A stretch of 64,000 bases of DNA from Desulfopila inferna (GTDB lineage: Bacteria > Desulfobacterota > Desulfobulbia > Desulfobulbales > Desulfocapsaceae): assembly GCF_016919005.1 (NCBI RefSeq), contig NZ_JAFFQE010000001.1:682001-746000 (forward strand), written 5' to 3'. The notes beneath the pieces are model-generated. The model was not told the origin of the DNA, searched no databases, and saw only the letters and a program-made list of their open reading frames with translations. A program made the position numbers and the translations under genes. Positions 33,587-42,820 of the stretch are shown piece after piece (within the stretch, counting starts at the first letter, position 1; each line of letters opens with the position of its first letter).

Positions 33587-35026
33587 GTGGATTCTACTCA
33601 ATTAAAAACCATACTTACCGGCCAAAACCTGGTGCGGGAGAATGATACGGTTATCGTCGGCTGCTCCGCCGGACCTGATTCAACTGCCCTGCTCTCCCTT
33701 TTTTGTGAATGTGATCTGGGCATAAAAGCTATTGCCGTCTATGTCGACCATGGCCTGCGACCGCCGCAGGAGATCGGCAAAGAGGTAGAGCTCGTCCAAA
33801 ATATTGCAGAGCGCTTGGGGATCCCGCATGAAATAGTTTCCGTGGATGTCAAAGGGCACAAGCGAAGAACCGCCTCCTCGCTTGAAGAAAGTGCGCGTGT
33901 TCTGAGATACGAAGCTCTGCAGCAGTGCCGTCGCCGGCATAACGCCCAGGTGATCGCTGTTGCTCATACCGCCGATGATCAGGCCGAAGAAGTTCTGCTC
34001 AGATTATTTCGTGGCACCGGGCTCAAAGGATTGTCCGGGATGCGTCCCAAAAACGAAACCATAATCAGACCGCTGCTGCAAATTTCCAAAAATGAGCTGC
34101 TGGAATATCTCAATTCCAGCGGAATTCCTTATTGTACTGACAGCTCCAACACCGACAAATCATTCCTCCGCAACCGGCTGCGTCTGGATCTTCTCCCAAG
34201 GATAAAAAAACAGTTCAATCCGGCCATCCGCTCAACGCTTTTACAGACAGCGGCAATACTCAAGGAAGATGACGATCTTCTCGAAAGTATGACAATAACC
34301 GAATTGGCGGAATGCACACGCTTCAGTTGTGCAAAAAACGCCTGCAGGTCTGCTTCTCTTGATACCGGTACTTTTCTGCAAAAACATACGGCCATCAGGA
34401 GGCGGATCATCGAAAAGGTGTGCTGGAAATTCGGCTCGAGGCCGCAATTTCACCATATTGAAAAACTGATCCATTTAGCTGAATCCGGGAGAAACGGTGC
34501 AGAACTGCACCTGCCGCAGGGGCTGCGTGTCTATAAAAGCAGAGGCCGGCTGACCTTTCAGCAGCAGGAACACGGCAAGAAATTCAGGGGACAAATCAAA
34601 CCCGCATCCATCCCTCACCTGCGGATTACAGCACCGGCTGAGTATGGGATAGAGGTACTGAACAGAAGGTTAAAACTGGAGGCGCTGCAAGATCCTCCGC
34701 CGCATTTAACGACGGGAGAACTGCTGGTCGATGGGGGTAAGGTTGATTTTCCGCTTACTCTGCGGCCAGCCGAACAGGGGGAGAGGTTCACTCCGCCAGG
34801 CATGAATGGCAGAAAGAAAATTTCCAGATTTCTTGCCGATCTGAAAATACCACGGCAGCAGAGATTCAAGTTCCCCGTGTTGGCCTCTGAAGATAGGGTA
34901 GTTGCCGTTGTCGGCCTGCAGATTGACGATAAATTTGCAATCGACAGCATTACCACCAGGTTTTTAAAAATTACCTGGCGCCCTCTTGAAGAGAAAATGG
35001 ATGATTCCTCAACTGCAGGGCCATGA
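33587..35026 (+). CDS. tilS: tRNA(Ile)-lysidine synthase
   Basis: Modifies C34 of tRNA-Ile(CAU) to lysidine so that it reads AUA. The 479-residue protein begins at GTG 33587. The PP-loop reads SAGPDSTAL instead of the usual SGGxDS, a common variant. Further TilS marks are VDHGLRP, AHTADDQAEEVLLRL and RPLL...PYCTDSSNTD. The C-terminal domain (GERFTPPGMNGRKKISRFLAD) is the TilS tRNA-binding region. Confidence 0.95.
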   Translation: MDSTQLKTILTGQNLVRENDTVIVGCSAGPDSTALLSLFCECDLGIKAIAVYVDHGLRPPQEIGKEVELVQNIAERLGIPHEIVSVDVKGHKRRTASSLEESARVLRYEALQQCRRRHNAQVIAVAHTADDQAEEVLLRLFRGTGLKGLSGMRPKNETIIRPLLQISKNELLEYLNSSGIPYCTDSSNTDKSFLRNRLRLDLLPRIKKQFNPAIRSTLLQTAAILKEDDDLLESMTITELAECTRFSCAKNACRSASLDTGTFLQKHTAIRRRIIEKVCWKFGSRPQFHHIEKLIHLAESGRNGAELHLPQGLRVYKSRGRLTFQQQEHGKKFRGQIKPASIPHLRITAPAEYGIEVLNRRLKLEALQDPPPHLTTGELLVDGGKVDFPLTLRPAEQGERFTPPGMNGRKKISRFLADLKIPRQQRFKFPVLASEDRVVAVVGLQIDDKFAIDSITTRFLKITWRPLEEKMDDSSTAGP

Positions 35027-35056
35027 TTTCCTGAATAAAGTATTCTAATCCTGCCT

Positions 35057-36991
35057 TCAGGAAGCTTTCTTACGAAGAATACGTTTATCCTCGATACGAT
35101 AGGTCAGTTTGATTCGATCGAAATATTCCAGGATCGGAATGGAAAACTTTCGAGTCAAACCGGACATTTCCTTAAATCGCGGGGCATCTATCTCTCCCTC
35201 TTTCTCCATAAAGGCAACGACCTTGTCCTTCAGCTCCTCCATAGCCTCTTTTTCGTAATAAAGAGATTCACTGACCTTGACCAGCTTTTCCTCGCGGAGA
35301 AGGAGACCCATGACTTCTTTCAGCAAGGGGGCGGGATAATCGCTGAACTGTTCGGAGGTTTCCTTGATAGTGGCCGGGGCCAGTCCTTTATCCCTGTACC
35401 ACTTTAGCAGATCGCGCTGCAGCTTTTCTTCATCGGCCTTAAGGGCTACCTCATGTGTTGCCAGCCTGATCAGCGATTCCTCCTGAACAATGGTTCCGCT
35501 CCGGATCAGTTCATTCAAACAGTATGAAAAAACCTTCTGATCGAGACGGCGTCCTGTTTCACTGCGCAAGCCTTCTTTTGATAATCCTTCCTGGATCGGG
35601 TTGTTCTTATGAAACACTGTAAGAATATCCACTATCGAATCGCTGACGCGTTCGGCAACACTTAGGGCCAGATAACGCTGAGCCGAAGAATCGACCACGA
35701 CAATCTTTTTCGAGGACAGCGGTTCATTGAGTATTTTCTTCAACTGTTTACCGAAAACGCCAAGCCGTATGGCCAATTCATCCAGGACAAGACCCTTGGT
35801 GCCGCTCTCTTCCAGAAAGAGAAGGATATGATCTTCGGGTGAACCTTCTTTCAGTATCTGAATAACTTCACTATTCCTCTTGCGGTCTTTTTCCGTCAGC
35901 CTTTTCCGCTTCCGCAGTGAAACATTGCCAAGGACTTCTCCGCCGCCGATTGTGATAACGGGAGAGTAACTGCGAATGACATACCTGTCGTGGGGCCAGA
36001 CCGCAACCGGTTCTTCCAGGAGCAACTGAACTCCCGCCTCCTCCCCAGGCCGCAATTCGTCACAATCCAATAATGACACCCTGCCCATCACCTCAGCTGT
36101 GCCGAGATGCACCCGTACCCTTGCCCTATGCTTGAGGGGCTTGTTGTTGGAGGAGAGATAGGTAAGTGAGCAGTCCAGCATAAAATTAGGCTGCAGGGCG
36201 CCGGGCGTTGCCGCAACCATCCCTCTGGATATTTCCAAGGTCTCTATGCCCTGCAGATTGATGGCGGTGCGATGACCTGCTTCGACTACATCCACCGTTT
36301 GGGAATGCAGCTGTATTCCTCTTACCTTGGCGGTTTTCCCGGAGGGATAAATCCGCAGTTCCTCACCCAGAGCGACTCTGCCGGAAATAGAAGTACCGGT
36401 TATCACCGCACCGAACCCTTTCATGGCAAAGACCCGATCCACCGGTAGCCTGAAGGGCCCAAAGGCGTCTTCAAAATGATGTTTGGAGACAATGTCGTCA
36501 AGAAGATTCTTAACCTTATCGATCCCCTCGCCGGTGATGGAAGAGACGTGAACAATAGGTGCCTCCTCCAGAAAACTGCCCTGGCAGAATTCACGGACCT
36601 CTTCTTCAACCATCTCCAGCCACTCTTCCTCGACCATATCCTTTTTGGTTATGATGACGATTCCCTGTGAAACACCAAGGAGACTGCAGATTTCGAAATG
36701 TTCGCGGGTCTGCGGCATTATTCCTTCATCGGCGGCAATGATGAAGGCGAGAATATCCATGCCGGTAACCCCGGCAACCATATTTTTAACAAACTTCTCA
36801 TGGCCCGGAACATCGACGATGCCAAGACGGTGGCCGCAGGGAAGATCAAGATGGGCAAAACCGAGTTCGATGGTTATGCCTCTTTTTTTCTCTTCTTTGA
36901 GCCTGTCGGTATCTATGTTGGTGAGGGCCTTGACGAAACTGGTTTTACCGTGATCAACATGGCCGGCCGTTCCTAATACTATTTCGCGCAT
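35057..36991 (-). CDS. selB: Selenocysteine-specific translation elongation factor
   Basis: Delivers Sec-tRNA to UGA codons by binding the mRNA SECIS hairpin. The 644-residue protein has the GTPase G1 loop AGHVDHGKTS, G3 DVPGHE and the G4 motif TKKD, then domains 2-3 and four C-terminal winged-helix domains. It indicates that the organism makes selenoproteins; selA, selC and selD are not in this window. It follows the metallo-beta-lactamase-fold gene by eight bases on the same strand, so they likely form one transcript. Confidence 0.95.
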   Translation of the reverse strand: MREIVLGTAGHVDHGKTSFVKALTNIDTDRLKEEKKRGITIELGFAHLDLPCGHRLGIVDVPGHEKFVKNMVAGVTGMDILAFIIAADEGIMPQTREHFEICSLLGVSQGIVIITKKDMVEEEWLEMVEEEVREFCQGSFLEEAPIVHVSSITGEGIDKVKNLLDDIVSKHHFEDAFGPFRLPVDRVFAMKGFGAVITGTSISGRVALGEELRIYPSGKTAKVRGIQLHSQTVDVVEAGHRTAINLQGIETLEISRGMVAATPGALQPNFMLDCSLTYLSSNNKPLKHRARVRVHLGTAEVMGRVSLLDCDELRPGEEAGVQLLLEEPVAVWPHDRYVIRSYSPVITIGGGEVLGNVSLRKRKRLTEKDRKRNSEVIQILKEGSPEDHILLFLEESGTKGLVLDELAIRLGVFGKQLKKILNEPLSSKKIVVVDSSAQRYLALSVAERVSDSIVDILTVFHKNNPIQEGLSKEGLRSETGRRLDQKVFSYCLNELIRSGTIVQEESLIRLATHEVALKADEEKLQRDLLKWYRDKGLAPATIKETSEQFSDYPAPLLKEVMGLLLREEKLVKVSESLYYEKEAMEELKDKVVAFMEKEGEIDAPRFKEMSGLTRKFSIPILEYFDRIKLTYRIEDKRILRKKAS

Positions 36992-36999
36992 CTTTGAAA

Positions 37000-37629
37000 T
37001 TACCGCAAGAAGGGATTGCTGCGTTTTTCTTCGCCGATGGTGGACTGTGATCCGCCATAGCCATGACCCGGCCAGATTATGGTCTCTTCCGGCAAGGTCA
37101 GGACCTTGTTTTTCAAGGACTCCATTAAGCCGTCATAGGATCCACCGGGGAAATCGGTACGACCAACCCCGCCGACAAAAAGGGTGTCGCCGGTAAAGAG
37201 GTTTGGAGCACTATAGAGACATATGCCGCCCGGGGTGTGACCTGGTGTATGGATGACACGGAGCTTTACGTTGCCCACTTCAATCAAGTCTCCGTCTTTA
37301 ACCCTTTTTTGAGCCGGCGGGGAGGGTTCCAGGCCGAGCATGCTGAAGTAGTTCTGGGTCTCGGGCTTTTCAAAATAATCAGCATCCGCCTCATGCATGA
37401 CGATGATGCCACCGGTTGCCTCCATGATAATCCTGTTGCCGCAGACATGATCGGGATGACCATGAGTGGCAATGATATATTCTATTTGCAGCCCCAGCTT
37501 TTCAACTTCAGCCAGGATGCGTCTTTCATCTCCGCCGGGATCAACGATCGCTCCTTTTTTGGTCTCTTCACACCCGATTAAATAGCAGCAGACACCCATA
37601 CTGCCAACCAAGAGTTGCTCTAATATCAT
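37000..37629 (-). CDS. Metallo-beta-lactamase-fold hydrolase (glyoxalase II-like)
   Basis: A 209-residue single-domain enzyme with the binuclear metal motif THGHPDH, a second His in HTPGHTPGG, an Asp in FTGDTLF and a final His in PGHGYG. It resembles YcbL/GloB-type thioester hydrolases, but lacks the C-terminal HAGH_C glutathione-binding domain, so the substrate may not be S-lactoylglutathione. Upstream of selB by eight bases. Confidence 0.82.
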   Translation of the reverse strand: MILEQLLVGSMGVCCYLIGCEETKKGAIVDPGGDERRILAEVEKLGLQIEYIIATHGHPDHVCGNRIIMEATGGIIVMHEADADYFEKPETQNYFSMLGLEPSPPAQKRVKDGDLIEVGNVKLRVIHTPGHTPGGICLYSAPNLFTGDTLFVGGVGRTDFPGGSYDGLMESLKNKVLTLPEETIIWPGHGYGGSQSTIGEEKRSNPFLR

Positions 37630-37668
37630 ATCGCCTCAATAGTGATGTTTATCTGTAACTGAAAATTT

Positions 37669-37697
37669 GAACCGGCATGAAAGCCGGTTCTCTTTTT
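37669..37697. terminator. Hairpin between mrp and the hydrolase gene
   Basis: GAACCGGC and GCCGGTTC form a perfect 8-bp stem with a six-base loop. A T-rich tract follows on the plus strand (TCTTTTT) and a weaker one (AAATTTTC) on the minus strand, the direction of the flanking genes. Probably a terminator for mrp, perhaps bidirectional. Confidence 0.55.
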
Positions 37698-37711
37698 GAT
37701 GCACTCTGCGA

Positions 37712-37826
37712 ATAAGCACCCGTACGGACCTAAACTCCGATTTCGAAAGTTCAATATGCCAGGCGCAGTATCAGAAGTCGTCGCTTAAGATCTACAACAA
37801 CTTTAGATCGTGAATTTACGAATCCA
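37712..37826. repeat. Long dispersed repeat, family 2, reversed copy
   Basis: Contains the family blocks AGCACCCGTACGG, AACTCCGATTTCGAAAGTTC, CAGGCGCAGTATCAGAA, CTTAAGATCTACAAC and ATTTACGAATCCAT. The right part is the inverted counterpart of the copy at 55805-55934. It ends at the mrp stop codon. Confidence 0.65.
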
Positions 37827-38741
37827 TTAGCCTTTGCAGCCGCAGCCGCAGCCCGAATTACTCATCTTTAAGGTAACAGGCGGCGCCACAGGTGGATTTC
37901 TGGTCTCAATTGCAGTGACAACTGCCATGAAGGCCTCGGTCGCAGGACTTTTTTCATCGGAGGAGAGATATGGCTTACCATCATCTCCTGCAACTACGAC
38001 GCGGGGATCCATCGGTATTCTACCGAGAAAAGGCAGGTCGAACTCCCTGGCCATCTCTTCTCCACCACCGCTTTTGAAAATATCCACTTTCTCATTGCAG
38101 TTGGGGCAGACAAAGCCGGACATATTTTCCACAACTCCGACAATATCAATTTTAACAGTTTTACAGAAGCTTATGGATTTTCGTACATCGGCCAGCGCAA
38201 CCTTCTGCGGGGTGGTCACTACCACTGCCTTGACATTAGGGATGGTCTGGGCCACCGACAGCGGCTCGTCGCCTGTTCCCGGAGGAGCATCGATTATAAG
38301 ATAGTCAAGCTCTCCCCAGTCCATGTCGGAGACAAACTGCCTGATTGCCTGAATTTTCAGGGGACCTCTCCAGATAATCGCTTCATCCCTGTCCTGCATC
38401 ATATATTCAAGCGAGACAACCTTGAGATTCTCGTTATAGACGAGCGGCGGAATAAGATCATCCTTCTTTTCCGGTGGTTGAACCACACCTTTAAGATCCA
38501 GCATTCTTACCACATCGGGACCATGCAGATCAACATCCATAAGACCGACCTTATGCCCTTTTTTAGCAAGACCTAAGGCAAGATTGACGGAAACCGTTGA
38601 TTTACCGACACCACCCTTTCCGCTCATAACCAGAATTTTGTTTTTAATTTTGCCCAGAGATCGGGTAATGGCATTTTCCTGCTGCGCCATCGCGGCCTGT
38701 TGAGCTTCGTTTGTTGCGCCGCCGCCACATGATTGAGACAT
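37827..38741 (-). CDS. mrp: Mrp/NBP35-family iron-sulfur carrier ATPase
   Basis: A 304-residue P-loop protein with the deviant Walker A GKGGVGKSTVSVN, switch motifs and a C-pair (FVCPNCNEK) that bridges a shared 4Fe-4S cluster in the dimer. It also has a Cys near the N-terminus and a Cys-rich tail ending CGCGCKG. The family moves Fe-S clusters to apoenzymes and is often important in anaerobes. Strong ribosome site AGGAGG. The tail cysteines are a feature of some deltaproteobacterial members; their role is not known to me. Confidence 0.9.
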   Translation of the reverse strand: MSQSCGGGATNEAQQAAMAQQENAITRSLGKIKNKILVMSGKGGVGKSTVSVNLALGLAKKGHKVGLMDVDLHGPDVVRMLDLKGVVQPPEKKDDLIPPLVYNENLKVVSLEYMMQDRDEAIIWRGPLKIQAIRQFVSDMDWGELDYLIIDAPPGTGDEPLSVAQTIPNVKAVVVTTPQKVALADVRKSISFCKTVKIDIVGVVENMSGFVCPNCNEKVDIFKSGGGEEMAREFDLPFLGRIPMDPRVVVAGDDGKPYLSSDEKSPATEAFMAVVTAIETRNPPVAPPVTLKMSNSGCGCGCKG

Positions 38742-39401
38742 ACTATATCCTCCTGGATACGTGAATTATAACGTGAGAAAAAAATAAAATATCGTCCTTT
38801 CGCTTTTTCAGGCTGGAGATTTCTCCCGGCCTTGCCGGCGGAAAGAAATTTCGGGGATGACAACACCCCCTCCACAGGTTGCCATAAAGACCTCCCGTGT
38901 TATAAAAACAACATTCCCTACAGTAATTACACTGTCATCAATTGCAATCAAATTAATCCGAATCTAAAATAAAAATTATCATAAGAACGTGTTGTTATAC
39001 CACATAGTATTGGCTTTTTGGAGATGTGATATTCGCTCGGATTCAAATTTTATCCTGGGCAGACTCTTTTTGTTGATTTCTTTCAGATTGATACGTACTA
39101 TGGTATGTTCTTTTAATAAGGTATAAATTGGATAGCTAAAACCGCAGATTTTCCATACTTCGGGAATACTGATTTTACCCTCTGCTTCCTGGTAAAAACA
39201 CGAAACCAAATACCGGAGCAGGAAAAAGCCGTTAAAATACCCTCATCTTTTTGAGATTTCTCTCCCGGCAATGAGTGCAACTGCGTGAATGCAGATTTAC
39301 AGCTGATCTGTAATAGCTTTATAACAGATGTTTGCGGTTCAATTTTTTCTTTTTTCTTTCCACATGGATATTTTTTTATCCATTACTGATAGAGGACGAT
39401 A
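38742..39401. other. Divergent intergenic region between mrp and ftsY
   Basis: AT-rich, 660 bases. Two minus-strand frames of 76-83 residues occur (38624-38875 and 38979-39209). Neither has a ribosome site or a recognisable domain. The second might be a remnant but the evidence is too weak to call. Nothing else seen. Confidence 0.5.
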
Positions 39402-40574
39402 ATGCTAGGCTGGTTCAAGAAAAAGAAGGTAAAAACAGAAGAACTCCCGAGTCCAATCGAAGAAACCGTTAAGAAGCAAGAAGTTGAGGATGATTCTCCA
39501 CCACGGGGCACCGGTATTTTCGGCGAGCCCGAAGAAATCCGGCCGGAGCCGGTTCCGGAGGTCGAAACTCATCATCCAGCTGAAATAACGGAAGATGCTG
39601 AAACAGCAGATGCGGCTACGGACACTTCTGCCGCTGAAGAAGAAGCGTCTTCACTCTTCAGGCGCATGACCGAAAAGCTCTCCCGCACCAGGGATTCCTT
39701 TGTTTTTCAAATGGATTCGCTGTTTCTCGGCAAGAAAGAAATTGACGCCGAACTGCTCGATGATCTGGAGGAGCTGCTTATAACCGCCGATATTGGTTTT
39801 GAAACTTCTTCGGAACTTCTCGATTACGCAAGAAAAAAAGTTAAACGCAAAGAGCTTTCCGATCCGGAATCTCTGAAGAAATTTATAAAAGAGAAGTTGC
39901 ATAGTTATATTGTCGATTCCACCAAACCCGCCGAGCTGGTGATGCCCGAATCGGGCCCTTTCGTCATTATGGTGATAGGAGTCAATGGAGTCGGTAAAAC
40001 CACCACGATCGGCAAAATCGCCCATAAATTTATCAATTCCGGTCAGTCCGTCCTGCTCGCCGCTGCGGATACCTTTCGAGCAGCAGCCGTCTCTCAGCTT
40101 AAAATCTGGGGGACAAGAAACGGCATCGAAGTGGTGGCTAAAGGGGAAAATGCCGATCCATCATCTGTTGCTTTCGATGCAGTCCATAAAGCTGTTGAAG
40201 AAAATTATGATGTTGTTATGGTTGATACCGCCGGCAGGCTGCACACCCAGACCAACCTGATGGAAGAGCTGAAGAAAATCAAGCGGGTCATAGGCAAAAA
40301 ACTGGAAGGCGCGCCCCACGAAATACTTCTGGTCATCGATGCCACAACAGGGCAAAACGGCATATCCCAGGCGAAACTGTTTAACGAGGCTGTAGGCGTC
40401 ACCGGACTTGCCCTGACCAAACTTGACGGCACCGCCAAAGGTGGTATTGTCGCCAATATCAGCCGTTATATGAATATCCCTATCCGTTTTATCGGCATAG
40501 GTGAAAATATCGAGGATCTGCGTGATTTCGATCCGGATGAATTTATAGAGGCCCTTTTTCAAGGAAAATCTTAG
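39402..40574 (+). CDS. ftsY: Signal recognition particle receptor FtsY
   Basis: The membrane-associated GTPase that docks SRP-ribosome complexes at the translocon. Of 390 residues, the first ~85 are an acidic A-domain (rich in Glu/Ala) after a basic start MLGWFKKKK; the N and G domains follow with G1 GVNGVGKTTTIGKIA, DTAGR, TKLDGTAKGG and the closing GIGE. Its stop is immediately followed by the long inverted repeat at 40574-40705, which may end transcription. Confidence 0.96.
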   Translation: MLGWFKKKKVKTEELPSPIEETVKKQEVEDDSPPRGTGIFGEPEEIRPEPVPEVETHHPAEITEDAETADAATDTSAAEEEASSLFRRMTEKLSRTRDSFVFQMDSLFLGKKEIDAELLDDLEELLITADIGFETSSELLDYARKKVKRKELSDPESLKKFIKEKLHSYIVDSTKPAELVMPESGPFVIMVIGVNGVGKTTTIGKIAHKFINSGQSVLLAAADTFRAAAVSQLKIWGTRNGIEVVAKGENADPSSVAFDAVHKAVEENYDVVMVDTAGRLHTQTNLMEELKKIKRVIGKKLEGAPHEILLVIDATTGQNGISQAKLFNEAVGVTGLALTKLDGTAKGGIVANISRYMNIPIRFIGIGENIEDLRDFDPDEFIEALFQGKS

Positions 40575-40705
40575 GATGATGGCGTCGTAAAAACTCTTCA
40601 TCTGCGTCGTTGCTACAAAATTTTTATCATTACGACGTACCCTAGTACGCCGAAATAATAAAAATTTTGTGCGCCTAGCATATGAAGTTTTTTACTTAGC
40701 CATCC
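40574..40705. repeat. Long dispersed inverted repeat, family 2
   Basis: A 132-base imperfect palindrome: the left arm GGATGATGGCGTCGTAAAA...CAAAATTTTTATCATTACG and the right arm, read on the other strand, GGATGGCTAAGTAAAAAAC...CAAAATTTTTATTATTTCG align over ~60 bases. It could form a large hairpin directly after ftsY. Part of the same family as 55805-55934. Confidence 0.75.
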
Positions 40706-40757
40706 GAAAATTCAGGTTTTTACGAGTTTATCAAAATTCCAAATTTAAAAATATTCC

Positions 40758-41591
40758 ATGCAATATCAACGGCACCAACAGCCCGGATGCGGCGGCTGTC
40801 TTCTCATTCTTCTTCTTATCGTCTTCGTCACCGGTGGTGCGCCCGCGCTTATAAATTTCCTCGGTGCTCTGATTTTCTCCGGTCTGGCAGGCATTGTTAT
40901 CTTCGTGGCCATCTTTTTTGGTTTCACCTACTGGGTGCAGAAAAAAGTTGCCAATTACGAGGCCTCGCAGTCGGAGAGCCATAACCGCTTTGTCTGGCTG
41001 CTTGTCAATATTCTCGTCAATATCTCCAAAATCGACGGCCAGGTGACCAGGGAAGAAATTGCCACCATTCATAGATTTTTTCATTATAATCTAGGCTATA
41101 CCCAAACAAAAATGGCCTGGGTCAAGGAGATTACCAAGGAAGCTATTTCATCGACAGCTACATTGGAATCACTTCTCGAGGAATTTCGTTCCACCTTCGC
41201 CTATGAACCGCGACTGATACTGCTGGAGTTGGTCTATCAGGTTCTCTATACCAAAAAAGATGTTCCGGAAGAAGAACTGCAGATAGCCCGGAATATCGCG
41301 GCCTTTCTTGAAATTTCAGTTTATGACCAGCGTACAATTGAGGCCAAATATAAATATCACAGGCAACAGCGCCGCGAAACCGCACAGGAATCCGCGGATC
41401 ACTACTATGAGGTTCTGGGCCTGGAACCCGGTGCTTCCATGGAGGAGATCAAGAAAGCCTACAGAAAACTGAGTATGAAATATCATCCGGATAAAGTCCG
41501 TCAGCTCGGCGATGAGTTCCGCACGATAGCCGAGGAGAAAATGAAAGAATTCAATGCAGCATACGAATATTTTAAAAAAATGAATCGCTGA
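40758..41591 (+). CDS. Membrane-anchored TerB/DnaJ-domain co-chaperone (DjlA-like)
   Basis: A 277-residue protein with a glycine/cysteine-rich start, two N-terminal membrane helices (~14-30, ~36-60), a TerB/DjlA-type helical domain (~80-195, including [21 protein letters not shown]) and a C-terminal J domain (~215-276) with the HPD triad in MKYHPDKV. It should recruit and stimulate DnaK at the membrane. The order membrane-TerB-J is that of DjlA. It is 45 bases before the aminotransferase gene. Confidence 0.88.
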   Translation: MQYQRHQQPGCGGCLLILLLIVFVTGGAPALINFLGALIFSGLAGIVIFVAIFFGFTYWVQKKVANYEASQSESHNRFVWLLVNILVNISKIDGQVTREEIATIHRFFHYNLGYTQTKMAWVKEITKEAISSTATLESLLEEFRSTFAYEPRLILLELVYQVLYTKKDVPEEELQIARNIAAFLEISVYDQRTIEAKYKYHRQQRRETAQESADHYYEVLGLEPGASMEEIKKAYRKLSMKYHPDKVRQLGDEFRTIAEEKMKEFNAAYEYFKKMNR

Positions 41592-41635
41592 GTCCACATC
41601 AGCCGAATCCCTACTACTAACAGGTGAGGACAACA

Positions 41636-42820
41636 ATGGCAGTATCTGAAAAAATGCGGCAGTTTGCGGAAAAATCATCCTGGATCAGAAAGATGTTTGA
41701 GGAAGGTGCGAAACTGAAAGCAAAGCATGGGGCCGACAATGTTTTCGACTTCAGCCTGGGCAATCCCGATCTTCCACCGCCTCCTGAATTTGACGAAATT
41801 CTGCAGAGAATAGCCGGTGAGAACATCCCGGGCGGTCATGCCTATATGCCTAATGGCGGCTATCCGTGGGTACGTGAAGCTGTCGCTGTCAGAATCTCAA
41901 GCGAGCAGGGTGTGGCCGTCAGCGGCGCGGAAATGCTGATGACATGCGGTGCTGCGGGCGCACTCAATGTTGTCTTGAAAACGCTGCTTGATCCGGGAGA
42001 GGAAGTGATTTTGCTTTCCCCGTATTTCGTGGAATATAACTTCTATGTCGACAACCATGGCGGCATTTCCCGTGTGGTGACAACAGACGATCAGTTTAAT
42101 CTTGATTTCAACGCCATTGAAGCTGCCCTGAATGAGAAGACCAAGGCCATCATCGTCAATTCCCCCAATAATCCCACGGGACAGATCTATCCGCAAAAAG
42201 ATCTTGATACTTTGGGAAGACTGCTGGAAGAAGCGGGAAATCGTTTCGGTACGACCATATACCTTATCGCCGACGAACCCTATCGCAAGATCGTCTTCAA
42301 AGGAAATACCGTACCCTCAATTTTTCAGGCGTACACAAACAGTATCGTCCTCTCTTCCTATTCCAAAGATCTTTCTCTCCCCGGGGAACGCATCGGTTAC
42401 CTGGCGGTGCATCCCCAGATACTCGAGAAGCAACCGTTGCTCAACGCCATGACCCTGGCCAACAGGATACTGGGTTTTGTCAATGCGCCGGCACTGATGC
42501 AGAAAGTCGTGGCGGAATTACAAGATGTTACTATTGATTGCACCATCTATGAAAAGAGAAGAGACATATTCTGCGACATTCTCGAAAAAGCCGGTTATGA
42601 CTTTCTTCATCCCAAGGGAGCGCTCTACCTCTTCCCCCGCTCTCCCATTGCCGATGATGTGGCATTTTGTGCTATCCTGCAGGAAAATATGATCCTTGCC
42701 GTTCCCGGTCGCGGCTTTGGTGCACCGGGATATTTTCGTCTGGCCTTCTGTACGGAGACCAAGGTGATAGAGGGTTCCGCGCCCGGTTTTGCAAAAGCAA
42801 TAGCCCAGGCGCGTGCATGA
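41636..42820 (+). CDS. PLP-dependent class I/II aminotransferase
   Basis: A 394-residue fold-type I aminotransferase. Start ATG 41636 is preceded by GGTGAGG; a GTG 12 bases earlier lies in that ribosome site. It has NSPNNPTG (substrate/PLP loop), IADEPYRKIVF (Asp holding the pyridine nitrogen), the Schiff-base lysine in SSYSKDLSLPGERIGY, and an FRLAFC-type Arg binding the substrate carboxylate. It resembles the AspC/AlaC branch. The amino acid substrate is not determinable here. Its stop abuts the convergent der gene. Confidence 0.87.
   Translation: MAVSEKMRQFAEKSSWIRKMFEEGAKLKAKHGADNVFDFSLGNPDLPPPPEFDEILQRIAGENIPGGHAYMPNGGYPWVREAVAVRISSEQGVAVSGAEMLMTCGAAGALNVVLKTLLDPGEEVILLSPYFVEYNFYVDNHGGISRVVTTDDQFNLDFNAIEAALNEKTKAIIVNSPNNPTGQIYPQKDLDTLGRLLEEAGNRFGTTIYLIADEPYRKIVFKGNTVPSIFQAYTNSIVLSSYSKDLSLPGERIGYLAVHPQILEKQPLLNAMTLANRILGFVNAPALMQKVVAELQDVTIDCTIYEKRRDIFCDILEKAGYDFLHPKGALYLFPRSPIADDVAFCAILQENMILAVPGRGFGAPGYFRLAFCTETKVIEGSAPGFAKAIAQARA

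Noticed and set aside
38979-39209. 76-residue minus-strand frame upstream of ftsY
   Set aside because: AT-rich composition, no ribosome site or domain; might be a remnant but the evidence is insufficient.
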